Source: Dyadobacter sp. CY345
GTDB taxonomy: Bacteria > Bacteroidota > Bacteroidia > Cytophagales > Spirosomataceae
Length of the DNA stretch: 64,000 nt
Assembly: GCF_021502725.1 (NCBI RefSeq)
Contig: NZ_JAKFFS010000001.1
Span: forward strand, 620,001-684,000
Direction: 5' to 3'
Shown here: positions 35,570-44,290 of the stretch, in pieces
Layout: each line of letters opens with the position of its first letter
Position numbering within the stretch: the first letter of the stretch is position 1
Translations under genes and position numbers: made by a program
The notes under the pieces: model-generated
What the model was told of the DNA's origin: nothing
What the model saw: only the letters and a program-made list of their open reading frames with translations
The model's database searches: none

Positions 35570-36496
35570 TTAAAACCACCATTTTTCATAGTTTTCAACT
35601 GGCTTCCATTTGCTTTTTGGCTCAAAGTGATTCCATATTATTTCAGACACTTTTCTGATTAATACATAACCCTCATTACTTCTTTCCCAACGCTCATCCA
35701 GCTGATTTTTCGTTGTGATACAAAATACATAATCCCCATGTGGCGCGTGTACCATCACGACCTCAGATTTGGCCTGGTTAACAGCACCACTTTTTGCGCT
35801 GGTTTTTATGTTGGATGGGATTTGAGAAAGTGCCTCCCCATCCCAGAACTGCATACCCAGATACCGGTACATCCGCTCACTGGCATCCGCGCTGATTGCC
35901 TTTCCTTCCCGGATCATCACCATCAGTTCCGCCATTTCCCTGGGCGTCGTTTGTCCCCATCCATAAGTTGCCTGCGCTTGCTTTCTGCCTGGGGTGCGCG
36001 AATTTACACGTGTGTATTCGAATCCATTATTATCCATCCATTGATTAATGGCCGCCCCGCCTCCTGCCAACGCCTGGAGCCATAAACTTCCGGTATTATC
36101 GCTAAGGGAAATCATGAGATGGACCACTTTGGGCATCGGAATTTTTGTGCTGTCTTTTAGTGAACCAACAATCCCGTCATCGTATTTTAACGAATCCCGA
36201 TAAATTAGTGTCTGATCGAATTTTATTTCCCCTTTTTGTATTTTATCAAACAAGCCGACCATAATCGGTATTTTAACCATACTTGCCGTTGGAAATATGG
36301 AATCCTGATTGACTGATGCGGTTTTGTTGGTTTTCAGATTCCGAACATATACACCGACATTTCCCTTGAAACCAGCTGTTGCCTTTTCCAGCTTAGCTAC
36401 AAGCTGACGATCGGTTTTATGAGATGAGTTTGAAAAAGGCTGAGCAAAAATTTGTGCATTAAGGCAAAGGAGTGTGATGATGATAAGTTTTTTCAT
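35570..36496 (-). CDS. Exported class-A-beta-lactamase-like serine hydrolase
   Basis: This 308-residue protein has a signal peptide (about 1-19, ending FAQ) and the penicillin-recognising fold. Catalytic motifs are present in order: Ser72-x-x-Lys75 in TASMVKIP, SDN at 132-134, and KSG at 235-237. The omega-loop Glu166 motif (ExxLN) that class A beta-lactamases need for deacylation is not visible; the region reads NSRTPGRKQAQATYG. It may therefore be a slow beta-lactamase, a D-Ala-peptide hydrolase or another esterase rather than a resistance enzyme. It is monocistronic. Confidence 0.82.
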   Translation of the reverse strand: MKKLIIITLLCLNAQIFAQPFSNSSHKTDRQLVAKLEKATAGFKGNVGVYVRNLKTNKTASVNQDSIFPTASMVKIPIMVGLFDKIQKGEIKFDQTLIYRDSLKYDDGIVGSLKDSTKIPMPKVVHLMISLSDNTGSLWLQALAGGGAAINQWMDNNGFEYTRVNSRTPGRKQAQATYGWGQTTPREMAELMVMIREGKAISADASERMYRYLGMQFWDGEALSQIPSNIKTSAKSGAVNQAKSEVVMVHAPHGDYVFCITTKNQLDERWERSNEGYVLIRKVSEIIWNHFEPKSKWKPVENYEKWWF

Positions 36497-36752
36497 AGTA
36501 TTTGGTTCAAGCTGTCAATGTTTCAATTTCTTGTAAATAACAGTAAGCTAGTGAATTAAAAAGGCTTTTTAACTGTGGGCAAGTTTATACATCACTTAGA
36601 GATGGTGGTTGTAAGGTTAATTATTTACACAATTAAGTGGGAAATAATTACCCATTATTCAACACTTTTTTTCAGGGAACGTAATTTTTACAAGCGATGC
36701 AGTTCGCAGACGCTACCTTACTTTCCACAAAGATTGTTAACGATATCAAAAG

Positions 36753-37322
36753 ATGACAAGGAAATTTACCTATACTGAAAAAGAATTAATTAATTCTTTA
36801 AAAAGTAATAATAGAGATGCGTTCGAGTATTTATACGATCACTATGCTCCTGCACTTTACGGGATTATTATGAAAATCGTAAAAGACGAAGAAAAAGCGG
36901 CCGATGTCATGCAGGATTCCTTTTTGAAGATTTGGAAAAACATCAGCGCATATAATGTTGATAAAGGTACGCTGTTTACCTGGCTTTTGAATATAGCGCG
37001 AAATACCGCAATTGACCGTTTAAGGTTGGATGTAAAGCTTTCCAAAGGCATTAACTGGGAGCAGGTGAAGGAGGCCGATCTTACTAGTGCAGTTATTTTT
37101 AATCCGATTCCAGCCACGATTGATATCCGGGCCATTGTTGAAAGATTGCTGCCAGAGAAGAGTATCCTTATCGATCTGGTTTATTTTCAGGGTTATACGC
37201 ATGAAGAAGTAGCGGCAAAACTCATGCTTCCTCTCGGAACTGTAAAATCAAGAATCCGCAAAGCACTCACAGAGTTGCGGGAGATTTTTGGTGCGAAAGA
37301 ATATGTTTTAGGAGCTGCCTAA
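36753..37322 (+). CDS. ECF-type RNA polymerase sigma factor
   Basis: This 189-residue sigma-70-family factor has only regions 2 and 4. Region 2 spans about 22-75 (FEYLYDHYAPALYGIIMKIV, DVMQDSFLKIWKN), and region 4 about 130-180 with the helix-turn-helix YTHEEVAAKLMLPLGTVKSRIRKAL. Factors with this sequence style are usually followed by an anti-sigma gene, but here a 1.36-kb interval without a gene follows. How it is held inactive is therefore unclear from this window. Confidence 0.92.
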   Translation: MTRKFTYTEKELINSLKSNNRDAFEYLYDHYAPALYGIIMKIVKDEEKAADVMQDSFLKIWKNISAYNVDKGTLFTWLLNIARNTAIDRLRLDVKLSKGINWEQVKEADLTSAVIFNPIPATIDIRAIVERLLPEKSILIDLVYFQGYTHEEVAAKLMLPLGTVKSRIRKALTELREIFGAKEYVLGAA

Positions 37323-38681
37323 GTTATACCTTATTTTAAAGAATAATTTAATTTCCATAAGTGTAGAATTAGCTAGGTAATCTGCTAGTTGCACAACTTC
37401 TTTTTTATCTCCTCACCGGCAAACTATTCCCCCATTCAGCAGCGATCATGTCCCGAAAATACTGGCTAATTTCCGATGTATTAAATTTTTAATTCTTCCG
37501 GATTTTTCTTTTTTTGATTGCTGTTCGCTGAATAGTTATTCTTTCTCCAAAAAAATTATAATTTTCGGGCTTATAACTTATCTTTCAGAACATAAAATCG
37601 CCTTGTAGTAGTAAATTTTTTTTTTTACAGGTTAAATAGTCACTAATAAGTCGTCCGAAAGTCAGCTAGTTTCTCAGCTATTTTTATAATAAGAAACTAT
37701 ACAATGACTTCTACGACAAGGCGCGAAGATATGGATGATATTTTTCATATCTTCTATGAACCTAAAAATTAACTTTCTTGAAGTATTTAAATTTTTTCGC
37801 AATTTTCAATTGATTCGGGAGCATAAAATTTAGCCAGCTGTTAATACTAAAAATCTTCATCTTTCCATTCCTTCCTTAATTTTTTAAAACCACAAGTTTT
37901 AATTAACATCTATTTTGAGTGAATAACGTATACTTACTAAGGTTCCATATCCGGATTACCATAGCATGATAAGTCTTCTTAGCTTTCGTGTATACGTTGG
38001 ATCATTCCAATTGAATAATGTTAAGGCGCCCTTTTTGCATTATTCCGACAATATTTTCCAAGAGCAATCACCAATTTCTATATTTTGTGCGAATTAATTT
38101 ACTGCATGGCAGGGCAAACGGCATCTAATGTGTGCTGCATATGACTTCTTCGAATTTTTTTGTATTGAACTCTTGTTAGTATAATCTCCGCTATATTGAA
38201 ATAATGATATTTTTGATAATTGGTTTGATGCCGGTGCTCAGATGTGCAAAGGTATGGTTTCTACATTCCTTTGCTACTATATGTCTATTTTAGGGTGAAT
38301 TAAAGTGTAGATGTACTTAAAATATTTACGTAGAAGTACTTTAACTTAGGTAGTAGACTTCCTTTTTGGATTTGTACAATATCAATTTAATTATATATTC
38401 GGTTTGATATTTAGATAGAAATGTTTTTACATTTGCATCTCTAATAGTCTCATTTTCATCATTCGGAAAGTTAATATCGGTCTTTATAAAGTGTTTTAGA
38501 TGTCGCTATTTTGGTCCTGGATATCTGAAAATATCAAAGTTATTCGATCAAGTTCGACTCAATAAACGAGCTTAAATGTAGTCGGTTATATAGAACTTTT
38601 TTGATGCTGTAAAATGATTCTCTTATTATTCCATTTCAATAATTTTAACTAATTCCTTATTGTTTAAAACTATACAACTAC
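37323..38681. other. AT-rich gene desert between the ECF sigma factor and the T9SS protein
   Basis: No credible coding frame is visible on either strand over about 1.36 kb, and base composition is clearly more A/T-rich than in the flanking genes. The only structured part is the nested fold at 37599-37754. The rest may be a long 5' leader of the 38682 gene, decayed sequence, or an untranslated RNA. Confidence 0.6.
37599..37754 (+). ncRNA. Candidate structured RNA or nested inverted repeat
   Basis: Three stems nest inside one another: CGCCTTGTAGTAG (37599) with CTACGACAAGGCG (37711), GAAAGTCA (37657) with TGACTTC (37705), and TAGTTTCT (37667) with AGAAACTA (37692). A separate hairpin follows at once, GAAGATATG (37725) with CATATCTTC (37746). 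There is no coding frame. It could be a regulatory RNA, a leader element of the downstream gene, or the remains of a small mobile element. Confidence 0.4.
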
Positions 38682-40700
38682 ATGAAAACCTTTAAAAACA
38701 TTGCTGCCTTGTGCATGGCATTGCTATGCACTTCGGGAGCCAGTTCCTTCGCAAATAAAGCGGTAACGAACGCTCATGCTCCGACCACAGATAATTGCAA
38801 TTGTGATAATAACGTCCTGAAAAACCCAAGTTTTGAAGATAGTAAAACCTTTGATGGCTGGAAGGGTGATGGCGAATGGCAAGTAAGCACGACTTATGAT
38901 GTATGCGGAAACAGGGCTGTCGCGCTGGATGGTAAAGGGAAAATCTATCAGGATGTGCCTGTTGCTCCTGGGACTAAGGTTGATTTTTCTGTCTATGGTG
39001 GAGTTCATGTCAATAAAGATCAGGAGTTCAGATTATTATTTTACAATTCATCAAATGAGAGTCTGGCTGGCGCTGATGGAGAAAATATTGATTTTACTGT
39101 TGGGAATGGATCCAGTTTAAGGAAATACTTCCTTAGCGCTGTGGCGCCTGCAGGAACAGCTTACGCACGAGTTGAAGCACGTTCTGTCAAAGGCGGTGAT
39201 TGGATTAAAATGGACGGAGCTTGCGTTCAACTGACGATACCTGCTCCTGTATGTTGTACGGTAAACAAGTTATCCAACGGAAGTTTTGAAGAATACAAAT
39301 TGGTAGGAGACAGGAAAGTGCCAAAAGATTGGAACTATTCCAACAATTCAAATTTTTCCTGGGATGGCGCGTTTGCAGTTTGTGGGAAGCAAAGTGGTCT
39401 CTTAACTGGTGCTGGTAGCTTTTGGCAAGATGTGGCTATAACAGCAGGTAGTTCTGCAACATTGTCTATCTGGGGTGGTTACCACGAAAAGAATTCGCAA
39501 GTATTTAAATTACAGTTCGTTTTATCCAACGGAGATGTTGTAGAAGGTGATTCAAAAGCGCTTACAAAGTCTGTAAGTGATTTGCCAAAAACAAGTAATG
39601 TTGGTTTAACGCAATATGATTTGTCAGCAATCGCACCATCAGGAGCTAAATATGTCAGAGTATTTGGAAGTTCTAATGGAAATTATTTGAAGGTTGACGC
39701 AGCCTGTTTGACTATATCCGTTCCGGTTTGTGAAACATGTAACGACAACAAAATGACTGACCCGAGTTTTGAAGCTGGAACCAGCGAATGGACTAAAGCT
39801 GGCGGTACTTTTGAAACTTCAAATGATTACGTCGTTTGTGGCACTAAATCAGGAAAATTAACTGGTAAATCGACCCTTTCGTTAGAAAAATCAGCTGATC
39901 CAGCTGCAACTGTAACTTTCTCTATCTATGCTGGTGTGAGTTCAGTGAACGGACAAAAACTTAGACTGAGATTCTTGAATGCTGATCGTGGAGAGATTTC
40001 GAGCAAAGAAACTCCGGTAACGAAAATCTATTCTGCTCCTGCAGTTGGACTGCAAAAGTTCACCGTTTCTGAAAGAGCTCCACAAAATACCAGATTTGTT
40101 TCTGTTGAACTTGTGTCAAATGGAGAAACTTTCATCTTTGATCTTGGATGTCTTTCAATTGCGGGTGGAACACCACTTCCGGTTACACTTACCGAATTTG
40201 GCGTGAAAAAAGAAGGCATCTCCGCTTCTTTGGTGTGGAAAACTACAATGGAAACAAATTCAAAAGAATTTGAAGTACAGCACAGCTCAAATGGCAAACA
40301 GTGGGAAATATTGGGTGTTGTTGCTGCGCAGGGAGAAAGCAGTGTCACAAAATCATATAATTTTTTACACACAACCCCGGCAAATGGAAACAATCTATAT
40401 CGTTTACGAATGATTGACCAGGATTTGACTTTCGCTTACAGTCGTATCGTTAATGAGAATTTTGTGACGGAAGAATCGGCAGTTCTATATCCGAATCCAA
40501 GTTCGAACTTTATGAAATTAAAAACGGTAGAAAAAATTGCGAGCATTCAGATATATGATGTGAAAGGTATCAAAGTAAAAGACTTTTCTCCAAGCGGAAC
40601 TGACATTGATATCAGCAGTCTGGCCCAGGGAACTTACATCGTAACATTCAAACAGACAAGTGGTCTGGTTACCAAACAAAGAATTCAGGTTGTAAGATAA
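38682..40700 (+). CDS. T9SS-exported protein with three Cys-bounded lectin-like repeats
   Basis: This 672-residue protein has a signal peptide (about 1-24). Three homologous modules follow (about 36-190, 191-350, 351-490), each opening with paired cysteines and a xNPSFE-type motif (LKNPSFED, LSNGSFEE, MTDPSFEA) and containing a VCG.(R/K)(S/A)G motif and F(S/R)..G; they resemble carbohydrate-binding beta-sandwiches. A linker domain LPVTLTEFGVKKEG...LVWKT follows, and then a type IX sorting domain (about 595-672: LYPNPSSNFM...IYDVKGIKV...LAQGTYIVTF). It should be exported and fixed on the surface, probably for binding polysaccharide. Ligand unknown. Confidence 0.85.
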   Translation: MKTFKNIAALCMALLCTSGASSFANKAVTNAHAPTTDNCNCDNNVLKNPSFEDSKTFDGWKGDGEWQVSTTYDVCGNRAVALDGKGKIYQDVPVAPGTKVDFSVYGGVHVNKDQEFRLLFYNSSNESLAGADGENIDFTVGNGSSLRKYFLSAVAPAGTAYARVEARSVKGGDWIKMDGACVQLTIPAPVCCTVNKLSNGSFEEYKLVGDRKVPKDWNYSNNSNFSWDGAFAVCGKQSGLLTGAGSFWQDVAITAGSSATLSIWGGYHEKNSQVFKLQFVLSNGDVVEGDSKALTKSVSDLPKTSNVGLTQYDLSAIAPSGAKYVRVFGSSNGNYLKVDAACLTISVPVCETCNDNKMTDPSFEAGTSEWTKAGGTFETSNDYVVCGTKSGKLTGKSTLSLEKSADPAATVTFSIYAGVSSVNGQKLRLRFLNADRGEISSKETPVTKIYSAPAVGLQKFTVSERAPQNTRFVSVELVSNGETFIFDLGCLSIAGGTPLPVTLTEFGVKKEGISASLVWKTTMETNSKEFEVQHSSNGKQWEILGVVAAQGESSVTKSYNFLHTTPANGNNLYRLRMIDQDLTFAYSRIVNENFVTEESAVLYPNPSSNFMKLKTVEKIASIQIYDVKGIKVKDFSPSGTDIDISSLAQGTYIVTFKQTSGLVTKQRIQVVR

Positions 40701-40726
40701 TTGAATAGCGTTATTAGTTTCGAATT

Positions 40727-40761
40727 CCTTCATCTGTTCTGTACAGGTGAAGGATTTTTTT
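40727..40761 (+). terminator. Rho-independent terminator
   Basis: CCTTCATCTGT and ACAGGTGAAGG form an 11-bp stem (one G-U) with loop TCTGT, then ATTTTTTTG. It ends the T9SS-protein transcript. Confidence 0.88.
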
Positions 40762-40983
40762 GTTTAAAATGGTTTCAGAAAATTGCAATTGCATCACGAA
40801 CCGCATACTTCCAATGTTAAGTTTTTCATAAGATTAACAGATTGTTACCTTTTAGGAAATTATTCGGTTTAGTTTTACGTTGCTAACTTCCTGTATGAAT
40901 TGTAATTAGTGTGAGTTTTGAAAGAAGTTGATTTTGATAATTTAGATATACTGTCTGATCAGTCCGCCGTTTTCGATGTGAAA

Positions 40984-42324
40984 ATGGATACAATCACGGC
41001 CAGTGATTTTGGGGCAGATTTCAGGTGGGGAACGGCAACGGCGGCATTTCAAATCGAAGGCGCAGTGGCTGTGGATGGGCGCGGACCATCTATTTGGGAT
41101 AAGTTTACCAAACAAAATGGTAAAATCAAAGGCGGTCATCATGCTGAGATTGCATGTGATTTCTATAACCGTTATGAGGACGATCTTGAACTTGTGAAGG
41201 AACTTGGTTTTAAAGAATTCAGGTTTTCACTTTCCTGGTCCAGAATTTTGCCTACCGGTACGGGAGAAGTCAATCAAAAAGGAATAGATTTTTACAATCG
41301 CGTGATTGACAAGTGCCTTGATCTGGGAATTGAGCCGTGGATTACCCTATATCATTGGGATTTGCCTCAGGCCCTGGAAGACCGAGGAGGTTGGAAAAAT
41401 CGGGAGATTATCGATTGGTTTTCGGAATATGTAAGACTTTGCGCGACGGAATTTGGTGACAAAGTAAAAAACTGGATTGTTTTAAATGAGCCAACCGCCG
41501 TGGCCGGACTGGGGTATACAACCGGAATGCACGCACCTGGAAAAAAAGGTATATTCAATTTTCTGCCGGTTGTGCATCATTTAGCATTATGCAATGCGGA
41601 GGGAGGTAGGATTATCCGTAATCTCGTGCATGATGCATATATCGGTACTGCACTTTCCTGTTCTCATGTACAGGCTTTCACCGACAAACCAAAGGACGTA
41701 CGGGCAGCGCAACGTGCGGATGCCATCATGAACCGTCTGTTTGTCGAACCGGCATTGGGGCTGGGATACCCGACTGACGTTTTCCCGTTTTTAAACAATA
41801 TCAAAAGATTTACAAAGCCCGGTGATGAAGAAAAACTGGCTTTTGATTTTGATTTTATAGGTCTCCAAAATTATTTTCGGATCATTGTCAAACATTCCTA
41901 CTTTGCACCGGTATTATGGCTGGAAGAAATTCCTGCAAAAAAAAGAAATGTTCCTTTGACTGTTATGGGCTGGGAAGTCGCACCCGATGGTATGTATGAT
42001 ATTCTCAGGCAGTTTAGCAATTATTCTGGCGTCAAAGAGATTATTATTTCGGAAAATGGAGCGGCATTTGAAGATAATCCGGAAAACGGAAAAGTGGTGG
42101 ATGAAAGGAGAATCCAGTATTTTGAAGATTACTTGAAGAGCATTCTGAAAGCAAAAAATGAGGGTGTGAAAGTGGCAGGATACCTCGCTTGGTCTTTGCT
42201 TGATAATTTTGAATGGGCGGAAGGGTACCATCCAAGATTCGGATTAGTTTATGTCAATTACGAGACCCAGGAAAGAATTGTTAAAGAATCGGGGAAATGG
42301 TTTGCGTCATTTTTTAAAAACTAG
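40984..42324 (+). CDS. GH1 beta-glucosidase
   Basis: This glycoside hydrolase family 1 enzyme has 446 residues from the ATG at 40984. The frame also stays open to a TTG at 40918 (468 residues), but those 22 residues are not part of the family fold, so the ATG is preferred. DFRWGTATAAFQIEGA opens the barrel. The acid/base Glu169 is in VLNEPTA, the nucleophile Glu357 in IISENGAAFED, and the sugar-binding W-E pair appears in NFEWAEGY. It has no signal peptide, so it should hydrolyse imported beta-glucosides in the cytoplasm. It follows the T9SS protein but has its own promoter region and terminator. Confidence 0.92.
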   Translation: MDTITASDFGADFRWGTATAAFQIEGAVAVDGRGPSIWDKFTKQNGKIKGGHHAEIACDFYNRYEDDLELVKELGFKEFRFSLSWSRILPTGTGEVNQKGIDFYNRVIDKCLDLGIEPWITLYHWDLPQALEDRGGWKNREIIDWFSEYVRLCATEFGDKVKNWIVLNEPTAVAGLGYTTGMHAPGKKGIFNFLPVVHHLALCNAEGGRIIRNLVHDAYIGTALSCSHVQAFTDKPKDVRAAQRADAIMNRLFVEPALGLGYPTDVFPFLNNIKRFTKPGDEEKLAFDFDFIGLQNYFRIIVKHSYFAPVLWLEEIPAKKRNVPLTVMGWEVAPDGMYDILRQFSNYSGVKEIIISENGAAFEDNPENGKVVDERRIQYFEDYLKSILKAKNEGVKVAGYLAWSLLDNFEWAEGYHPRFGLVYVNYETQERIVKESGKWFASFFKN

Positions 42325-42347
42325 ATTTTTATAAATTTTTTAAGATT

Positions 42348-42374
42348 AAAAGGTTGGTTTCCAACCTTTTTTTG
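42348..42374 (+). terminator. Rho-independent terminator of the GH1 gene
   Basis: AAAAGGTTGG and CCAACCTTTT form a 10-bp stem with a 3-base loop, followed by TTTG. It lies 23 bases after the stop. Confidence 0.9.
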
Positions 42375-42410
42375 TTTGGATGCGTCTTGTCTGAAATTAA
42401 ATTTCCATTT

Positions 42411-42626
42411 ATGAAAAAGATTATCATGTGCTTTTTCTTACTGTCTTTTGGGAGTTGTAATGAAAAAGACGAACTACCGGGATCTGATTGCGTCGGCGAA
42501 AAAAAAGATATTGCCTGTTATCAAGTATATATGCCTGTTTGTGGTTGCAATGGCCAGACTTATGGAAACGACTGCGAAGCTAGTGCTGCCGGCGTTAAAA
42601 AATATACGGCTGGCGCCTGCAACTAG
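42411..42626 (+). CDS. Kazal-type lipoprotein (putative protease inhibitor)
   Basis: This 71-residue lipoprotein has signal MKKIIMCFFLLSFGSCNE (Cys16). The mature part is almost entirely one Kazal-like domain with the pattern C-x..-VCGCNGQTYGNDCEASAAGV..-AC, where CGCNGQTYGNDC is the Kazal hallmark. Such domains inhibit serine proteases, although many bacterial examples are untested. The ATG at 42411 gives the proper lipoprotein signal; a longer frame to 42354 runs through the terminator and is unlikely. The next lipoprotein gene is 24 bases away and probably co-transcribed. Confidence 0.85.
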   Translation: MKKIIMCFFLLSFGSCNEKDELPGSDCVGEKKDIACYQVYMPVCGCNGQTYGNDCEASAAGVKKYTAGACN

Positions 42627-42650
42627 AATAAATTCTAAACTGCGAAGATT

Positions 42651-43010
42651 ATGAAAATCGGTATCATTTTATTTGGACTATTTGCCTGGATTAGCTGCAA
42701 TGATGAAAAAGTTGTTCAGAAAGAGGTAGAAGTTATCGAAAGCGAAGGTCAGTGGATCAATATGCTCGCAACAGATGGTTGTGCATGGCATTTTGAAATT
42801 CCTTCGGGAGATTCGACGCTTTATTTTTTGCCAAGTGAAAACGGACTTAAAGAGGTTGAAAAGGTGCTGGGTAAGATCGAAAGCAGTTATTCGTTTACGA
42901 AAGTTCATATTCGTTACAGTCTGACAGGAAGGAAGCGTGAGGTGCAATGTGGTTGGGGCGCAACTAATTTTTACAATGAGATAGATATATACGAAATTAA
43001 GAAAAATTGA
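42651..43010 (+). CDS. Small lipoprotein, unknown function
   Basis: This 119-residue protein has a lipoprotein signal MKIGIILFGLFAWISCND (Cys16). The mature domain is beta-rich with two more cysteines (GCAWHF and VQCGWG) and no recognised family. It is likely co-transcribed with the Kazal lipoprotein 24 bases upstream. A hairpin terminator follows at 43033. Confidence 0.7.
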   Translation: MKIGIILFGLFAWISCNDEKVVQKEVEVIESEGQWINMLATDGCAWHFEIPSGDSTLYFLPSENGLKEVEKVLGKIESSYSFTKVHIRYSLTGRKREVQCGWGATNFYNEIDIYEIKKN

Positions 43011-43032
43011 AAGTAAGGGTTTTCAATAGTTC

Positions 43033-43063
43033 AAAAAAAGTGTCCGCTCCTGGACACTTTTTT
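43033..43063 (+). terminator. Terminator hairpin containing a TGTCC/GGACA dyad
   Basis: AAAAAAAGTGTCC and GGACACTTTTTT form a stem of about 12 bp with loop GCTCCT, then TGTTTTTT. It is a good terminator for the lipoprotein pair. Confidence 0.85.
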
Positions 43064-43101
43064 GTTTTTTAGGATCACTTAAATATTTGATAATAAGCTA
43101 T
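43041..43101 (+). promoter_or_regulatory. Weak relative of the permease-cluster enhancer, upstream of the DUF4097 gene
   Basis: TGTCCG-CTCC-TGGACA (43041-43056) resembles the enhancer dyads, and TTGATAATAAG begins exactly 46 bp after the dyad start, the same distance as in the other promoters. No good -24/-12 box follows and the second dyad is absent. It may be a decayed copy; the dyad is also part of the terminator. Confidence 0.35.
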
Positions 43102-43221
43102 TTGTGGAAGTCGAACTATTTTCCAGATACTTAGGATAAAACAATTGAAAAAAAAGATTTAACCTTCACGCAACTTCTATTTATAAAAAAACATCCTGTA
43201 TCAAACGAACCTTATTAGATC

Positions 43222-44259
43222 ATGAAAAAGACACAATTACTCCCCCTTTTGTTTGCATTATTTATCGCTTTTACTTCCTGTGCACAAAACTCAGACGAGA
43301 AACCATACGTCAGCAAAAATTTCTCAGCAGCGGTGTCCAACCTTGTGGTAGAAACTTCGGGCGGATCTATTGAAGTGGCCGGAACACAGGCTAGCGGCGT
43401 AAAAGTTGAAATGTATGTGCGTCCAAATAACTGGAACGGGAAAGTAAATCTTAGTAAAGATGAAATAGAAGACAGACTGGAAGATTTCGATATTTTTATT
43501 GGTAGCGAAGGAAATAGTATAAAGGCAACGGCTCAGCGTAAAAATAAAACTGGCTGGGATAAAAACAGTGTGTCAATCTCGTTCAAAGTTTATACGCCAC
43601 GCAGCATTTCAACAAATCTGAGAACAAGCGGAGGAAGTATCCGGATTTCTTCACTCACGGGAGAACAAAATTTCAGGACCAGTGGTGGAAGTCTAAAAGT
43701 TTCTGATCTGGTTGGAACGGTCAACGGACAAACTTCGGGCGGAAGCATTGACGTAGAAAAATGCAAGCAGGATATTACCTTACAAACTTCTGGCGGAAGT
43801 ATCAAAGCCAGTGAATTGAACGGAAAAATAAATCTTCAGACTTCCGGCGGGAGTTTGAGTTTAAATGGCCTGGATGGTGATATTCTTGCGCATACGAGTG
43901 GTGGAAGTATCAAAGGTGACGGTATTAAAGGGTCGCTGGATGCTGGAACTTCGGGTGGTTCTGTTCGTTTAGCAGGTCTTTCGGGAAGCGTAAAAGCGCA
44001 TACCAGCGGCGGAAGCATGGAAGTTGAAATCACGCAAGTGGGCAAGTTTGTCGATCTTTCAACCTCAGCTGGAAGTCTGCGGGTTAATATGCCGATGGAC
44101 AAAGGAATGGATCTTGATTTGAAGGGGAATAAGGTTACCGTAAGCCTGAAAAACTTTGACGGTCAGGTTGAAAAGGATCGTGTACAAGGAAAAATGAATG
44201 GTGGCGGAATTCCTGTAAATCTGCATGCAAGCGGTGGATCTGTAAGTATCAATCAATAA
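43222..44259 (+). CDS. DUF4097-type beta-solenoid lipoprotein with TSGGS repeats
   Basis: This 345-residue protein has a lipoprotein-like signal MKKTQLLPLLFALFIAFTSCAQ (Cys20). From about residue 45 the motif TSGGS (or a close variant) recurs eleven times, every 18-20 residues in the central block, as expected for a parallel beta-helix with one turn per repeat (DUF4097 / putative adhesin). It is likely fixed on the outer membrane. It lies between the two permease runs, with permease run 2 starting 205 bases downstream. The function of such proteins is not established. Confidence 0.85.
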   Translation: MKKTQLLPLLFALFIAFTSCAQNSDEKPYVSKNFSAAVSNLVVETSGGSIEVAGTQASGVKVEMYVRPNNWNGKVNLSKDEIEDRLEDFDIFIGSEGNSIKATAQRKNKTGWDKNSVSISFKVYTPRSISTNLRTSGGSIRISSLTGEQNFRTSGGSLKVSDLVGTVNGQTSGGSIDVEKCKQDITLQTSGGSIKASELNGKINLQTSGGSLSLNGLDGDILAHTSGGSIKGDGIKGSLDAGTSGGSVRLAGLSGSVKAHTSGGSMEVEITQVGKFVDLSTSAGSLRVNMPMDKGMDLDLKGNKVTVSLKNFDGQVEKDRVQGKMNGGGIPVNLHASGGSVSINQ

Positions 44260-44290
44260 AATATCTTCGTAATCCTCTTGTTATATAAGG

